Of a DNA stretch of 64,000 nt, positions 1 through 10,350 are shown one piece after another. Source of the stretch: Erwinia phyllosphaerae (GTDB lineage: Bacteria > Pseudomonadota > Gammaproteobacteria > Enterobacterales > Enterobacteriaceae); NCBI RefSeq assembly GCF_019132875.1, contig NZ_JAHSPF010000002.1, forward strand, positions 248,001-312,000, in the 5' to 3' direction. Numbering within the stretch: position 1 is the first letter of the stretch; each line of letters begins with the position of its first letter. The notes beneath the pieces are model-generated. The model ran no database searches, was not told where the DNA came from, and was given only the letters and a program-made list of their open reading frames with translations. The position numbers and the translations under genes are program-made.

Positions 1-104
1 TCTTTGCTTACCGGTGCCAGCGGTGCGATCTGTGCAACAGGGACGCTGGCGAAAACAACGGCTGGCAGAAAAAACATCGCAAACAGCAGTGCGATTTTGC
101 CCAT
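1..104 (-). CDS. yafK: YafK/DpaA-type L,D-transpeptidase-family protein, 5' end only
   Basis: The ATG at 104-102 on the minus strand opens a frame that runs off the left edge. The visible 34 residues are a signal peptide (short basic start, hydrophobic core, PAVVFAS-like cleavage region) followed by a stretch ending in PVSK, which matches the start of E. coli YafK. In E. coli YafK/DpaA is a periplasmic enzyme that detaches Braun lipoprotein from peptidoglycan; the catalytic domain is outside the window, so activity cannot be checked. Divergence from dinB agrees with E. coli gene order. Confidence 0.7.
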   Translation of the reverse strand, partial: MGKIALLFAMFFLPAVVFASVPVAQIAPLAPVSK

Positions 105-309
105 TCTGGTTCCCTTGATAGTAGGGTTGGATGCTACGTCCGAAGACGCTGTTAACTGCTTTTTAGGAAATGTCCGTAAAAGCTGCGCCACATTATCATT
201 GTCTATTTTTTTATCAAGAGAGCCACGCATAAAAACAGAGAAAAATTGCGCCAGCCCGCTGCCGCTGCGCTTTCACAAAGAATTAACCTGTTGAAATTGC
301 ACTCTCCGG

Positions 310-325
310 CTGTATACTTATCCAG
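310..325 (+). promoter_or_regulatory. LexA (SOS) box upstream of dinB
   Basis: CTGTATACTTATCCAG fits the CTG-N10-CAG LexA consensus and closely resembles the SOS box of E. coli dinB. It lies 17 bp before the dinB start, so dinB should be repressed by LexA and induced by DNA damage. Confidence 0.85.
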
Positions 326-342
326 TGTTACTGGAGGGGTGG

Positions 343-1398
343 ATGCGTAAGATCATACACGTGGATATGGACTGCTTCTACGCAGCGGTAGAGATGCGCG
401 ATAATCCCGCGTTGCGTCATATCCCTATTGCGATTGGCGGCAGTCATTTGAAGCGCGGGGTTATCAGCACCGCCAACTATCCCGCCAGAAAATTTGGCGT
501 ACATAGCGCGATGGCGACGGCCACCGCGCTCAAGCTTTGCCCTCATCTGAAAGTTATCCCCGGCCGTTTCGACGCGTATAAAGAAGCCAGCGCGCATATT
601 CGGGAAATTTTCACGCGCTATACGGCGCTGATTGAGCCGCTGTCGCTGGACGAGGCCTATCTGGACGTTACCGACAGCCCGCACTGCCACGGTTCTGCCA
701 CGCTGATGGCGCGTGAAATCCGCCAGACTATTGCCAAAGAATTAAACCTTACCGCTTCGGCAGGCGTAGCGCCGATTAAGTTTGTCGCCAAAATCGCCTC
801 CGATCTCAATAAGCCTGACGGGCAGTTTGTCATTACGCCAGAAGAGCTACCGCAGTTTTTGCTGACGCTGCCGCTGGCAAAAATTCCTGGCGTAGGCAAA
901 GTTACGGCGAAAAAGCTTGAAGAGCTGGGCCTCTATAACTGTGCCGACGTGCAGAAAACGGATTTGGCCATGCTGCTGAAACGCTTTGGCAAGTTTGGGC
1001 GGGTTTTATGGGAGCGCTGCAACGGCATTGATGAGCGTGAAGTGGTGACGGATCGCCTGCGCAAATCGCTGGGCGTGGAGCGAACGCTGTCGGCGGACAT
1101 TCACGAATGGGAAGCGTGTCTGGAAATTATCGACTATCTCTATGCAGAGCTGGAGCGGCGTCTGAAAGCGGTAAAGCCCGACTTACAGATTGCCAGGCAG
1201 GGCGTTAAGCTGAAGTTTAACGACTTTCAGCAGACTACCCAGGAACATGTCTGGCCGATGCTGAACAAAGAAGATTTTATCAACGTTGCGAAAAAGACGT
1301 GGGAAGAGCGTCGTGCCGGGCGGGGCGTACGGCTGGTGGGGCTGCACGTAACGCTGCTCAATCCGCAGTTGGAAAGGCAACTGCTGTTGGGACTGTAG
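343..1398 (+). CDS. dinB: DNA polymerase IV (Y family)
   Basis: This is the error-prone translesion DNA polymerase of the SOS response. The 351 residues equal the E. coli length. Near the N terminus IIHVDMDCFYAAVE carries the first catalytic Asp, and LSLDEAYLDVT carries the second acidic pair. IPGVGKVTAKKLEELG is the helix-hairpin-helix of the thumb, and the protein ends in a short hydrophobic QLLLGL tail that could serve as the beta-clamp motif. The ATG at 343 is chosen because a GGAGG ribosome site sits at 333-337; a GTG at 325 in frame would fall in the LexA box. The gene stands alone, with a hairpin terminator following. Confidence 0.97.
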   Translation: MRKIIHVDMDCFYAAVEMRDNPALRHIPIAIGGSHLKRGVISTANYPARKFGVHSAMATATALKLCPHLKVIPGRFDAYKEASAHIREIFTRYTALIEPLSLDEAYLDVTDSPHCHGSATLMAREIRQTIAKELNLTASAGVAPIKFVAKIASDLNKPDGQFVITPEELPQFLLTLPLAKIPGVGKVTAKKLEELGLYNCADVQKTDLAMLLKRFGKFGRVLWERCNGIDEREVVTDRLRKSLGVERTLSADIHEWEACLEIIDYLYAELERRLKAVKPDLQIARQGVKLKFNDFQQTTQEHVWPMLNKEDFINVAKKTWEERRAGRGVRLVGLHVTLLNPQLERQLLLGL

Positions 1399-1434
1399 CG
1401 GCCACGGCAGGCGGCTGCGGCACTGAAAAGTAAA

Positions 1435-1470
1435 ACAGGCGGAGTTCTGCTCCGCCTGTCGCTTTTATTT
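1435..1470. terminator. Convergent terminator between dinB and pepD
   Basis: Perfect 10-bp inverted repeat ACAGGCGGAG / CTCCGCCTGT with loop TTCTG, followed on the plus strand by a T-rich run. It separates the convergent genes dinB and pepD. Confidence 0.8.
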
Positions 1471-2922
1471 CGCCGGAATTGCCTTCAGCAGCGCCGTCAG
1501 CAGCTGCCAGTAAAGGCCAACGCTTGCGATATGCACCTGCTCATCCGGTGAGTGTGGGCCGGTGATGGTCGGGCCGATAGAGACCATATCCATTTCCGGA
1601 TACGGCTTTTTAAACAGGCCGCATTCCAGACCCGCATGGATCACCTGAATATTTGGCGTTTTGTTAAACAGTTTTTTGTAGGTTTCTTCTACCAGCGCCA
1701 TCACTGGTGAAGAAGGGTCGGGCTGCCAGCCAGGATAGCTGCCTTTGGCCACGGTTGTTGCTCCGGCCAGATCGCCCAGCGCGGTCAGCGTTTCGACCAG
1801 GTAATCTTTGCCGCTGTCAATCAGCGAGCGCACCAGGCAGTTGATGCGGGCTTCGTTATCTTTCAGAGCGACCACGCCAACGTTCAGCGACGTTTCCACC
1901 ACGCCTTTCATCACGTCAGAATTGCGGATGACGCCGTTCGGCGTGCTGTTCAGCAGGGCGATAAATGCATCGCGGCTAGCTGTGGTCAACGCCTGCTCGC
2001 TGGCGGCCACGTTTTCTACCACCACGTTGATGTTTTTCTCTTTCAGGCTCAGCTCGTTCTGCAACGTTTCCAGATAGTGCAGCGCCAGGCCTTTCAGTCG
2101 GTCAAGCTTATCGGCAGGCACGGCCAGCGTGGCCATAGCTTCACGTGGGATAGCGTTGCGCAGCGTGCCGCCAACGAAGTCCACCAGACGCAGATCCAGC
2201 GCTTTGGCATGCGCAAACAGGAAACGTGCCAGCAGCTTGTTGGCGTTACCCAGGCCCAGATGAATATCCGCACCGGAGTGGCCGCCTTTCAGGCCTTTTA
2301 AAATCAGCTGAACATGCTGATAACCAGCGGGCACCGCCTCACGAGTTACGGCAAGCGTGGTCGTGAAATCAATACCGCCCGCGCAACCCATATAGATTTC
2401 GCCTTCCTCTTCGGAGTCGGTATTGATCAGGATATCCGCCTGCAGCCAGTCAGGTTGCAGACCAAAAGCGCCTACCATGCCGGTTTCTTCAGTCATGGTC
2501 AGCAGCACTTCCAGCGGGCCATGCTCAACGTTTTTGTCCGCCAGCACCGCCAGCGCGGAAGCCATGCCGATGCCGTTATCGGCACCCAGCGTGGTGCCGC
2601 GTGCTTTAACCCATTCACCGTCAACCCATGGCTGAATCGGGTCTTTAGTAAAGTCGTGAACGGTATCGTTGTTTTTCTGCGGCACCATATCCAGATGCGC
2701 CTGTAACGCTACAGGCTTCAGGTGCTCCAGGCCGGGAGTGGCAGGCTTGCGGATCAGGATATTGCCCACTTCATCACGACTGGTATAAAAACCTTGCTCC
2801 GTTGCCCAGGCAAGAACGTACTGGGCCAGCGCTTCTTCATGATAAGAGGGATGCGGAATCGAGCAGATTTTGGCAAAGATATCCCACAGCGGCTGTGGTG
2901 ACAGTTGAGATAGTTCAGACAC
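1465..2922 (-). CDS. pepD: Aminoacyl-histidine dipeptidase (peptidase D)
   Basis: Cytosolic M20-family metallo-dipeptidase that cleaves Xaa-His and other dipeptides. The 485 residues equal the E. coli length and the sequence is highly similar throughout. Metal-ligand motifs are QAHLDMVPQ (His and Asp), GADNGIGMA (bridging Asp), MTEETG (catalytic Glu) and the C-terminal HAGLECG and GPTITGPHSPDE segments. The start is taken as the GTG at 2922, giving VSELSQLSPQPLWDIF as in E. coli PepD, with AGGAGA upstream. A longer in-frame extension to 2976 has no family support. Confidence 0.96.
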   Translation of the reverse strand: MSELSQLSPQPLWDIFAKICSIPHPSYHEEALAQYVLAWATEQGFYTSRDEVGNILIRKPATPGLEHLKPVALQAHLDMVPQKNNDTVHDFTKDPIQPWVDGEWVKARGTTLGADNGIGMASALAVLADKNVEHGPLEVLLTMTEETGMVGAFGLQPDWLQADILINTDSEEEGEIYMGCAGGIDFTTTLAVTREAVPAGYQHVQLILKGLKGGHSGADIHLGLGNANKLLARFLFAHAKALDLRLVDFVGGTLRNAIPREAMATLAVPADKLDRLKGLALHYLETLQNELSLKEKNINVVVENVAASEQALTTASRDAFIALLNSTPNGVIRNSDVMKGVVETSLNVGVVALKDNEARINCLVRSLIDSGKDYLVETLTALGDLAGATTVAKGSYPGWQPDPSSPVMALVEETYKKLFNKTPNIQVIHAGLECGLFKKPYPEMDMVSIGPTITGPHSPDEQVHIASVGLYWQLLTALLKAIPAK

Positions 2923-3176
2923 GTTAAATCTCCTGTGTCGGCATCCTCGGCCAGCGGCGCGTGGGATGGTGAGCATTTGTGATAGGGGAGGTCAGGATCT
3001 GACGCGACAAAGTAAAAGAATATCATTGTTTCCAGGGGGATGCTTAGTTCGCGGCGGTAAAAAAGCGCGGTTCGTGCCATCCGGTGCTGGTTTTTAGCGG
3101 CTCAGATCTCTATAATTCCGCGCAACCCCTCCCATTGTACATTTTTAAGCCGATATCACCGGCCGGGACTCCTTTT

Positions 3177-3635
3177 ATGAGTGAAAAATACGTCGTCACC
3201 TGGGACATGCTGCAGATTCATGCCCGTAAACTGGCTCAGCGCCTGCTTCCTGTTGAGCAGTGGAAAGGCATTATCGCGGTCAGCCGTGGTGGTCTGGTTC
3301 CTGCCTCGCTGCTGGCTCGCGAGCTGTGTATCCGCTACGTCGATACCGTCTGCATCTCCAGCTACGACCACGATAACCAGCGTGAAATGCACGTGCTGAA
3401 ACGTGCGGAAGGCGATGGCGAAGGCTTTATCGTGATTGACGATCTGGTTGATACCGGCGGCACCGCTCAGGCGATTCGCGATATGTACCCTAAAGCGCGT
3501 TTCGTGACGATTTTCGCTAAGCCGGCCGGTCGCCCGCTGGTGGATGACTATGTTGTGGATATTCCACAGAATACCTGGATTGAGCAGCCGTGGGATATGG
3601 GCGTGGTTTATATCCCGCCAATCGTAAAAGGTTGA
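3177..3635 (+). CDS. gpt: Xanthine-guanine phosphoribosyltransferase
   Basis: Purine salvage enzyme converting guanine, xanthine and less efficiently hypoxanthine to the 5'-monophosphates with PRPP. The 152 residues equal the E. coli length. The PRPP-binding loop [13 protein letters not shown] is clear, as are the PP loop [10 protein letters not shown] and the base-binding C-terminal region around [12 protein letters not shown]. The ATG at 3177 follows the pattern of E. coli Gpt ([10 protein letters not shown]); an upstream in-frame extension is non-conserved. The gene is divergent from pepD and ends in a strong terminator. Confidence 0.97.
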   Translation: MSEKYVVTWDMLQIHARKLAQRLLPVEQWKGIIAVSRGGLVPASLLARELCIRYVDTVCISSYDHDNQREMHVLKRAEGDGEGFIVIDDLVDTGGTAQAIRDMYPKARFVTIFAKPAGRPLVDDYVVDIPQNTWIEQPWDMGVVYIPPIVKG

Positions 3636-3649
3636 TTTAGCTCAATCAA

Positions 3650-3681
3650 AACGCCCGGTTCCGCCGGGCGTTGTGCTTTTT
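3650..3681 (+). terminator. Rho-independent terminator after gpt
   Basis: Stem AACGCCCGG / CCGGGCGTT with loop TTCCG, then a T-rich tract. Confidence 0.85.
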
Positions 3682-3749
3682 AAGGTTCGCAGCCGCCGTC
3701 GCGCTGCTATAAACTACAACGATTCTCCGTGTGCCGAAGGATCGTAGCT

Positions 3750-5000
3750 ATGTCACCAAAAAACCTTAGCGAAGAGCTGTTCAAGCCACGCTTCAAGCAT
3801 CCTGAAACCTCCTCTCTGGTTCGCCGTTTACATCATCACAAGCCGCTGCCGCTGCATTCCGCGCTGGAAGGTGAAAGCCATGCGGGCTGGTATCGCATGG
3901 TTAACCGTTTGCTGTGGACGTGGCGTGGCGTGCCGCAGCTGGAAATCGGTGAGGTGCTGGCGAGGATCGCCGGTAGCCAGGCCGAGCGCACTGATGAAAA
4001 GCTGCTGGATACGGTCGTTGGCTATCGCGGCGGTAACTGGATTTACGAATGGTCTAAACAGGCGGCAGGCTGGCAGGAAAAGGCCGCTGCGGCAGAGAAC
4101 GATGCAAAGGCGGGTCAGTGCTGGCTTCATGCCGCCAATTTGTACGGCATAGCGGGTTATCCCCATCTGAAAGGGGATGAGCTGGCAGAGCAGGCGCAGC
4201 TGCTGGCGAACCGGGCTTACGAAGAGGCGACGTCGCGCCTGCCGGGCGAACTAAAGGAGCTGGAATTTGCCATTCCCGGCGGCAGCTCAATTTTTGGCTT
4301 TCTGCATATGCCGGAAAAGGTCCGCGCGCCTTATCCTACCGTCCTGCTGTGCGGCAGCCTTGATTCACTGCAAACCGACCACTATCGGCTTTTCCACGAT
4401 TATCTCGCCCCGCGCGGTATCGCAATGTTAACTATCGATATGCCGTCGGTTGGGTTTTCCGCTAAATGGAAGCTTTCCCAGGATTCCAGCTTTCTACATC
4501 AGCAGGTGCTTAAGCAGCTGGAAACCGTACCGTGGATCGACCACGCGCGCGTTGGCGCTTTTGGCTACCGGTTTGGGGCTAATACCGCCGTACGGCTGGC
4601 TTATCTTGAGTCGCCTCGCCTGCGGGCCGTGGCCTGCCTGGGACCGGTGGTTCACGGTTTACTGTGCGATCGGGCGTTACAGGATCGCATCCCGGAAATG
4701 TATATGGACGTGCTGGCAAGCCGACTGGGGATGGCTTCGGCTGCCGATTCTGCGCTGCGCGTCGAACTCAATCGCTATTCGCTAAAAATGCAGGGATTGC
4801 TGGGCAGACGCTGTCCTACGCCAATGCTTTCCGCTTACTGGCCGGGGGATATTTTCAGCCCGGAAGAGGAGACAAAACTGATCGTCAGCTCTTCTACCGA
4901 CGGCAAGCTGATGCCAATTGCACTTTCGCCGATAATGAGCAACTTTGATAAAGCATTACGTGATATTGTTGACTGGTTAGCTAAACGATTAACACGCTGA
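3750..5000 (+). CDS. frsA: Fermentation-respiration switch protein / esterase FrsA
   Basis: Cytosolic alpha/beta-hydrolase-like protein reported in E. coli and Vibrio to bind unphosphorylated EIIA(Glc) and influence the choice between fermentation and respiration; esterase activity has also been described. The 416 residues are close to the E. coli length (414). Conserved blocks include [11 protein letters not shown] near the N terminus, [11 protein letters not shown], the strand-turn [28 protein letters not shown] and [22 protein letters not shown]. The nucleophile-elbow position reads GYRFG rather than GxSxG, as is usual in this family. The ATG at 3750 has GAAGGA at 3736-3741. Confidence 0.94.
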   Translation: MSPKNLSEELFKPRFKHPETSSLVRRLHHHKPLPLHSALEGESHAGWYRMVNRLLWTWRGVPQLEIGEVLARIAGSQAERTDEKLLDTVVGYRGGNWIYEWSKQAAGWQEKAAAAENDAKAGQCWLHAANLYGIAGYPHLKGDELAEQAQLLANRAYEEATSRLPGELKELEFAIPGGSSIFGFLHMPEKVRAPYPTVLLCGSLDSLQTDHYRLFHDYLAPRGIAMLTIDMPSVGFSAKWKLSQDSSFLHQQVLKQLETVPWIDHARVGAFGYRFGANTAVRLAYLESPRLRAVACLGPVVHGLLCDRALQDRIPEMYMDVLASRLGMASAADSALRVELNRYSLKMQGLLGRRCPTPMLSAYWPGDIFSPEEETKLIVSSSTDGKLMPIALSPIMSNFDKALRDIVDWLAKRLTR

Positions 5001-5057
5001 GTCGTTAATTCTTAACATTCGGCTAAAACTAACGGGCTCAACAAAGGAGTTTTAACA

Positions 5058-5459
5058 ATGGCGTTACCGAGTGGGCATCCCAAGAGCCGCTTAATGAAGC
5101 GTTTTGGCGCATTAGGGCCTTATATCCGCGAGGCTAAATGTGTCGAAGACCGTTTCTTCTTCGACTGTCTGGCCGTTTGCGTCAATGTAAAACCCGCGCC
5201 GGAACTGCGTGAATTCTGGGGCTGGTGGATGGAGCTGGAAGCACAGGAAGATCACTTTACCTATGAGTATCATTTCGGCCTGTTTGATAAGGAAGGAAAC
5301 TGGAAGCCTGCAACGGTGAAAGGGAAGGAAAACCTTGAACGGCTGGAAGAGACGCTGCGTAATTTTCACGTGCGGTTAAAAGCATTGCTGGAAGAGCTGG
5401 AGCTGGGTCTGAAACCCGCTGCGGACTTCGCTGACGAGCCGGTTAAACTGACCGCCTGA
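5058..5459 (+). CDS. crl: Sigma-S binding regulator Crl
   Basis: Small cytosolic protein that binds sigma-S and promotes its association with core RNA polymerase, stimulating the general stress and curli regulon. The 133 residues equal the E. coli length, and conserved stretches include [41 protein letters not shown] and the DEPVKLTA C terminus. AAGGAG lies just upstream of the ATG. It follows frsA after a 57-bp gap and ends at a bidirectional hairpin shared with phoE. Confidence 0.96.
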   Translation: MALPSGHPKSRLMKRFGALGPYIREAKCVEDRFFFDCLAVCVNVKPAPELREFWGWWMELEAQEDHFTYEYHFGLFDKEGNWKPATVKGKENLERLEETLRNFHVRLKALLEELELGLKPAADFADEPVKLTA

Positions 5460-5472
5460 GGCTGAGAATAAA

Positions 5473-5497
5473 AAAGGCTGGCGTTTGCCAGCCTTTG
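5473..5497. terminator. Bidirectional terminator between crl and phoE
   Basis: Perfect stem AAAGGCTGGC / GCCAGCCTTT around loop GTTT, A-rich on the left and T-rich on the right, so it can act on both convergent genes. Confidence 0.85.
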
Positions 5498-5548
5498 CTT
5501 ACGGACACATAACGAGGGGCACTGCTACCGCATCCGTGCGGCTCACAT

Positions 5549-6649
5549 TTAAAACTGGTAGGTCACGCCCATAGCGACGATGTCGTCGGTATTCTGCGCA
5601 AGCTTGTTGTCATCGTTCAGCAGGTTAATTTTGTAATCCACAAACGCGGACATATTTTTATTGAAGTAGTATGTCGCGCCCACGTCGGCAAATTTGTAAA
5701 TATCCGCATCGCCCACGCCGTTCTCAATGTCTTTCGCTTTGGTTTGCACGTATGCCAGAGAAGGACGGAAGCCGTTATCGAACTGATACTGCGCCACCAG
5801 CTCAATGTTCTGCAGATAGTTAGCGTAACCGCTTACCGCTACGCTGGCACCGTTCACCTGCGCCGTACCGCTAATTGGCGACATGTTGCGCGTTTCGGCA
5901 TAGGTGGCGGCCAGATAGACGCCGTTGTTGTCATATTTCAGGCCGGATGCCCACGCGTCGGCTTTATCGCCGGTGCCGTAAGTGCTGGCGCGCTGCGCGT
6001 TGGTACGATCGGAAGATGAAATCGCGCCGTTAATGGTCAGGCCGTCGATAATTTTATAGCTTAATGAAGCGGCCATGCCGTCGCCGTTAGCCGTTGAGCC
6101 GGTACGGGTAGTGCTTTCGTTTTTACCCTGGTATTGCAGGGCGAATTTCAGGCCGTCGACCAGGCCAAAAAAGTTGGTATTACGGTAGGTCGCCACGCCA
6201 TTGGTACGGGTCAACATATAGTTATCGGCTTTGGTATACGCGGTAGCGCCAAACTCCGGCATCATATCGGTGTAGGCTTCTACATCGTAAATCAGCCCGT
6301 AGTTACGGCCATAATCGACTGAACCGTAGTCGCCAAATTTCAGACCGGCAAAACCTAAACGCGTTTTGGTTCCGGTAGTGCCGTCGCTTTCCGCATTGTT
6401 CAACGGAACGTGATATTCCCACTGACCGTAGCCGGTCATCAGGTCATTAATCTGGGTCTGTCCTTTAAAACCGATACGTACATAGGATTTATCGCCGTCA
6501 TTGCTGGCGGTATCGCTGATGTAGTGCATGGCTTTCAGTTTGCCGTAGAAATCGAGCTTATTACCATCTTTGTTATAAATTTCTGCGGCCTGTGCTGCCG
6601 TGGTCATAGCCAGAGCGGCGGTCAGGATTGCCAGTGCGCTTTTCTTCAT
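5549..6649 (-). CDS. phoE: Outer-membrane general porin, PhoE type
   Basis: Trimeric 16-strand beta-barrel porin. A 21-residue Sec signal ([17 protein letters not shown]) precedes the mature start [16 protein letters not shown], typical of the OmpC/OmpF/PhoE family. The loop-3 PEFG motif is present (MMPEFGAT) and the protein ends VAMGVTYQF with the C-terminal Phe needed for barrel assembly. Assignment to PhoE rather than OmpC/F rests on the crl-phoE-proB order and on the segment [18 protein letters not shown], which parallels E. coli PhoE. At 366 residues it is somewhat longer than E. coli PhoE (351), mainly in extracellular loops. I could not find a convincing Pho box upstream, so phosphate control is unproven here. 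Confidence 0.9.
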   Translation of the reverse strand: MKKSALAILTAALAMTTAAQAAEIYNKDGNKLDFYGKLKAMHYISDTASNDGDKSYVRIGFKGQTQINDLMTGYGQWEYHVPLNNAESDGTTGTKTRLGFAGLKFGDYGSVDYGRNYGLIYDVEAYTDMMPEFGATAYTKADNYMLTRTNGVATYRNTNFFGLVDGLKFALQYQGKNESTTRTGSTANGDGMAASLSYKIIDGLTINGAISSSDRTNAQRASTYGTGDKADAWASGLKYDNNGVYLAATYAETRNMSPISGTAQVNGASVAVSGYANYLQNIELVAQYQFDNGFRPSLAYVQTKAKDIENGVGDADIYKFADVGATYYFNKNMSAFVDYKINLLNDDNKLAQNTDDIVAMGVTYQF

Positions 6650-6892
6650 TTTGTTATCATTCCCAAATGAGTAAAATTTTAAATGGCCCGACGTCTTCGT
6701 TCAGGGCACGAACGTTTTACCCTGTGGAGATGAACTTTTTATTACATTTGTTCGCACTTCTTGTTAATTGGTCATTTTTAGACTACTTATGCGCAGGGAG
6801 TTTTTACGCCTTTTCGGGCAGCGGCTGTTGGCATCCGGGGTGACACCTGATAAAAAGTCTCCTTCTATTAATAATTGCTATGGCAGGAAACA

Positions 6893-7996
6893 ATGAGCAG
6901 CAGCCAGACCCTGGTCGTCAAACTGGGGACCAGCGTATTAACCGGCGGATCGCGTCGGCTGAACCGGGCACATATTGTCGAGCTGGTGCGTCAGTGCGCG
7001 CAGCAGCATGCGGCAGGCCACCGGATTGTGATCGTCACTTCAGGCGCAATGGCCGCCGGACGTGAACATCTGGGCTACCCGGAACTGCCGCCGACCATCG
7101 CCTCAAAGCAGCTGCTGGCTGCGGTGGGGCAGAGCCGGTTAATTCAGCTGTGGGAACAGCTGTTCTCTATTTACGGTATTCATATCGGGCAGATGCTGTT
7201 GACGCGTGCCGATCTGGAAGACCGCGAGCGCTTTTTAAACGCGCGCGATACGCTGCGGGCGCTTCTGGATAACCATATCGTTCCGGTTATTAACGAAAAT
7301 GACGCGGTAGCCACGGCGGAAATCAAGGTAGGCGACAATGACAACCTTTCCTCGCTGGCCGCTATTCTGGCCGGTGCAGACAAGCTGCTGCTGTTGACCG
7401 ATCAGCCCGGATTGTTTACTGCCGATCCGCGCAGTAATCCGCAGGCCGAACTTATTAGCGATGTACACAGCATTGACGATGCGCTGCGCGCGCTGGCCGG
7501 TGACAGCGTTTCCGGTCTGGGAACCGGGGGTATGGCGACCAAGCTCCAGGCGGCGGACGTCGCCTGTCGTGCGGGTATTGATACCATTATTGCCGCCGGC
7601 AGCCGTGCTGGCGTCATTGGCGACGTGATTGAAGGCAAGCCGGTCGGTACACGTTTTCACGCGCTGCAAACGCCGCTGGAAAACCGGAAACGCTGGATTT
7701 TTGGCGCACCGCCAGCCGGAGAATTAACGGTAGATGACGGCGCGCTGGTGGCTATTCTGGAGCGCGGCAGTTCCCTCTTACCGAAGGGCATTCGCACCAT
7801 TACCGGCAATTTTTCGCGCGGTGAAGTTATCCGCATTCGTAGCCTGGAAGGACGCGATGTGGCGCATGGCGTCTCCCGCTATAACAGCGATGCGATGCGG
7901 ATGATTGCTGGCCATCACTCGCAGCAAATCAGCGAAATTTTAGGCTATGAGTATGGCCCGGTCGCGATTCACCGTGACGACATGATTGTCAGTTAA
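6893..7996 (+). CDS. proB: Glutamate 5-kinase
   Basis: First step of proline synthesis: ATP-dependent phosphorylation of glutamate to gamma-glutamyl phosphate, feedback-inhibited by proline. The 367 residues equal the E. coli length. The amino-acid-kinase domain shows [48 protein letters not shown] and [19 protein letters not shown] domain occupies about residues 275-360 ([23 protein letters not shown]). The ATG at 6893 has AGGA upstream; an in-frame leader from 6875 is not conserved. It is divergent from phoE across a 243-bp gap in which I found no gene, and is followed by proA after 10 bp. Confidence 0.97.
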   Translation: MSSSQTLVVKLGTSVLTGGSRRLNRAHIVELVRQCAQQHAAGHRIVIVTSGAMAAGREHLGYPELPPTIASKQLLAAVGQSRLIQLWEQLFSIYGIHIGQMLLTRADLEDRERFLNARDTLRALLDNHIVPVINENDAVATAEIKVGDNDNLSSLAAILAGADKLLLLTDQPGLFTADPRSNPQAELISDVHSIDDALRALAGDSVSGLGTGGMATKLQAADVACRAGIDTIIAAGSRAGVIGDVIEGKPVGTRFHALQTPLENRKRWIFGAPPAGELTVDDGALVAILERGSSLLPKGIRTITGNFSRGEVIRIRSLEGRDVAHGVSRYNSDAMRMIAGHHSQQISEILGYEYGPVAIHRDDMIVS

Positions 7997-8006
7997 GGAG
8001 CAGCAG

Positions 8007-9260
8007 ATGCTTGAAGAAATGGGTAAAGCGGCGCGTGCCGCGTCATATCAACTGGCGACGCTCTCCGCGCCGCAAAAAAATGCGGTGCTGCTGACCATTG
8101 CCGGACTGCTTGAGGCGGAAAGCGGGGCGATCCTGGCGGCTAACGAGCTGGATCTGGCCGATGCGCGGCAAAATAATATGAGCGCCGCGCTGCTGGACAG
8201 GCTGACGCTGACGCCGGAGCGGTTAAAAGCGATCGCCGATGACGTCCGTCAGGTATGCAGCCTGGCCGATCCGGTCGGCCAGCTGATTGATGGCGGCCAG
8301 CTCAACAGCGGCCTGCGCATCGAGCGTCGTCGCGTGCCGCTGGGCGTTGTCGGTGTAATTTACGAAGCACGTCCTAACGTTACCGTTGATGTTGCTACTC
8401 TTTGCCTGAAAACCGGTAACGCGGCAATCCTGCGTGGCGGTAAAGAAACTTTCCGTACCAACAGCGCAACGGTGCGCGTTATCCAGCAGGCGCTGCAGCA
8501 GCATAGCTTGCCCACTGCGGCGGTGCAGGCAATTGAAAATCCCGATCGTGAACTGGTTAACCAATTGCTGAAGCTGGATCGCTATGTCGATATGTTGATC
8601 CCACGAGGCGGCGCAGGTTTACATAAGCTTTGCCGTGAACAGTCGACGATCCCGGTGATCACCGGCGGGATCGGCGTTTGCCATCTTTTTGTCGATGAAA
8701 GCATGGATATTGACGCCGCGCTGGAAGTGATCGTTAACGCCAAGAAGCAGCGCCCAAGCGCCTGTAACTCGCTGGAAACGCTGCTGGTGCATCAGGCTAT
8801 CGCGCCGCGCTTTTTACCGGCCTTTAGCGCCCGCATGGCCCAGGAAAATATTCCGCTGCATGCCGAGGCCCAACTGCTGCCGCAGCTGAAAAGCGGTCCG
8901 GCCAGCGTGGTTGAACTGGCCGATGGCGACCTTGACGATGAGTGGCTGACGCTGGATTTGAACGTTTGTCTGGTAGATAACCTTGACGAAGCGGTGGCGC
9001 ATATTCGCCAGCACGGTACCCAGCATTCCGATGGCATCCTGACGCGCAGCATTGAAAATGCGCAACGCTTCGTCAGCCAGGTCGACTCAGCGGCGGTTTA
9101 CGTTAACGCCAGCACCCGTTTTACCGATGGCGGCCAGTTCGGTTTGGGCGCGGAAGTTGCCGTCAGTACCCAGAAGCTCCACGCGCGCGGCCCAATGGGG
9201 CTGGAGGCGCTGACTACCTGGAAATGGATAGCCTGGGGCGATGATTCCCTGCGCGCATAG
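8007..9260 (+). CDS. proA: Glutamate-5-semialdehyde dehydrogenase (gamma-glutamyl phosphate reductase)
   Basis: Second step of proline synthesis: NADPH-dependent reduction of gamma-glutamyl phosphate to the semialdehyde. The 417 residues equal the E. coli length. Family blocks include [40 protein letters not shown] and the catalytic-Cys segment [15 protein letters not shown], ending with [13 protein letters not shown]. An AAGGAG ribosome site lies just before the ATG. It forms an operon with proB. Confidence 0.97.
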   Translation: MLEEMGKAARAASYQLATLSAPQKNAVLLTIAGLLEAESGAILAANELDLADARQNNMSAALLDRLTLTPERLKAIADDVRQVCSLADPVGQLIDGGQLNSGLRIERRRVPLGVVGVIYEARPNVTVDVATLCLKTGNAAILRGGKETFRTNSATVRVIQQALQQHSLPTAAVQAIENPDRELVNQLLKLDRYVDMLIPRGGAGLHKLCREQSTIPVITGGIGVCHLFVDESMDIDAALEVIVNAKKQRPSACNSLETLLVHQAIAPRFLPAFSARMAQENIPLHAEAQLLPQLKSGPASVVELADGDLDDEWLTLDLNVCLVDNLDEAVAHIRQHGTQHSDGILTRSIENAQRFVSQVDSAAVYVNASTRFTDGGQFGLGAEVAVSTQKLHARGPMGLEALTTWKWIAWGDDSLRA

Positions 9261-9281
9261 TTTCCTTCCGCTTAATAAACG

Positions 9282-9307
9282 GGCGCCCAAAGGGGCGCCT
9301 TTTTTTT
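9282..9307 (+). terminator. Terminator of the proBA operon
   Basis: Stem GGCGCCC / GGGCGCC, then a run of eight T. Confidence 0.85.
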
Positions 9308-9618
9308 ATCTCCGTTTTTTTTCGGACCACTTATTTTCGCTGATTTTGCTCTTCTGCCATCTTTATATGGTCCGAATGGTGTCAGAAAGAGCCAGAAAGG
9401 CGCGCCGTACCCGCAGGCTGACAAAAGCAGCATAAAAAACGTACTGCATTCATTTTTGATGGCAATCGTTCCTGGCACCGGGCAACGCAAGGGAGATTAT
9501 GATTATCAGGAATGCTTTACAAAAGCTGTTGGGTAGTAAACAAACGGTAATATAAAATGAACTGGTAGCAAAAATGAAAATAACATTAAGTGTTTTTCCT
9601 ATGGCAGATTATTAACTA
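9308..9618. other. Intergenic region with no recognised gene
   Basis: Between the proA terminator and the orphan repressor gene. Short open frames are present but lack ribosome sites or family features. The right end holds the palindrome overlapping the repressor start (separate entry). Confidence 0.5.
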
Positions 9619-9626
9619 ATGGTTAA
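9612..9626. promoter_or_regulatory. Palindrome over the repressor start codon, probable autoregulatory operator
   Basis: TTAACTAATGGTTAA has perfect 5-bp arms (TTAAC / GTTAA) and contains the ATG at 9619. Two related TTAACCA elements lie downstream of the gene at 10414 and 10436. Self-repression by the 9619-10350 product is inferred. Confidence 0.5.
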
Positions 9627-10350
9627 AAAAGAAAGTACGAAACAAGCTTTTACTGCCAGGCTGATTGCCGCTTGCGATAGCGCGGGGTTTATCGGACACG
9701 GACGTAACAAACAGATTACGAAAGCGCTGCAGCAGGAGGGGTGTAAAATCTCCGCGCCGGGAGTGTGGAAATGGTTTAACGCACAGTCAATTCCCGATAA
9801 TGCCAACCTGCTGGCATTAAGCGAACTGTTGGGGGTTCGCGTTGAATGGTTGCAGTACGGCATGGAGAAGTCGGCCGTTTCGTCCGGGCTGACTTCGCTG
9901 CCGCTGCATCAGGGCGTATTTCGTATTGAAAGTCTGGATATTGGACAGAAAACCGCCAGCGGCCTGCACACTCGCGACGAATTTGTCGAGACGATTCAGG
10001 CTATCGAGTATGACCTCGATGAGGCGAGGGTTCTGTTCAACGGTCGCCCGGCAGAAAATCTTCGCTTAATCGCTATCAACAGCGACTCTATGGCGGGCAC
10101 TTTTGCGCCCCGCGATCAGCTATTTGTCGACATCAGTATCCGCATGTTCGACGGTGACGGTATCTACCTCTTTACGCTGGATAACCAGCTCTACCTTAAA
10201 CGCCTTCAGCTGCAGCATAAGAAAATTGCTGTCATTTCAGATAATAAACGCTATGAAACCTGGTATCTTACGCACGATGAGGCGGCAGAGATGCAGGTGC
10301 ACGCCAAAGTGATTATGAGCCAGTCTCGCGACTACCAACTGCTGGGTTAA
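9619..10350 (+). CDS. CI/LexA-type repressor (XRE helix-turn-helix plus S24 peptidase domain)
   Basis: A 243-residue phage-style repressor. The N-terminal part (about 10-75) is an XRE-like DNA-binding domain (KQITKALQQEG..SAPGVWKWFNAQSIPD). The C-terminal half is a LexA-like S24 domain with candidate nucleophile Ser in INSDSMAGTF and the candidate general-base Lys in QLYLKRL. Such proteins are usually inactivated by RecA-stimulated self-cleavage, which would make the genes to its right SOS-inducible. I cannot point to an obvious Ala-Gly cleavage site. It is not linked to any integrase or replication genes, so it belongs to the phage-derived module between proA and thrW, not to the intact prophage. 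Confidence 0.85.
   Translation: MVKKESTKQAFTARLIAACDSAGFIGHGRNKQITKALQQEGCKISAPGVWKWFNAQSIPDNANLLALSELLGVRVEWLQYGMEKSAVSSGLTSLPLHQGVFRIESLDIGQKTASGLHTRDEFVETIQAIEYDLDEARVLFNGRPAENLRLIAINSDSMAGTFAPRDQLFVDISIRMFDGDGIYLFTLDNQLYLKRLQLQHKKIAVISDNKRYETWYLTHDEAAEMQVHAKVIMSQSRDYQLLG

Noticed and set aside
4..294. 96-aa plus-strand ORF at the left edge
   Set aside because: It is antisense to the yafK signal-peptide region and has no family match or ribosome site.
6650..6892. Pho box for phoE
   Set aside because: No pair of CTGTCAT-like repeats with proper spacing could be found by eye on the relevant strand.
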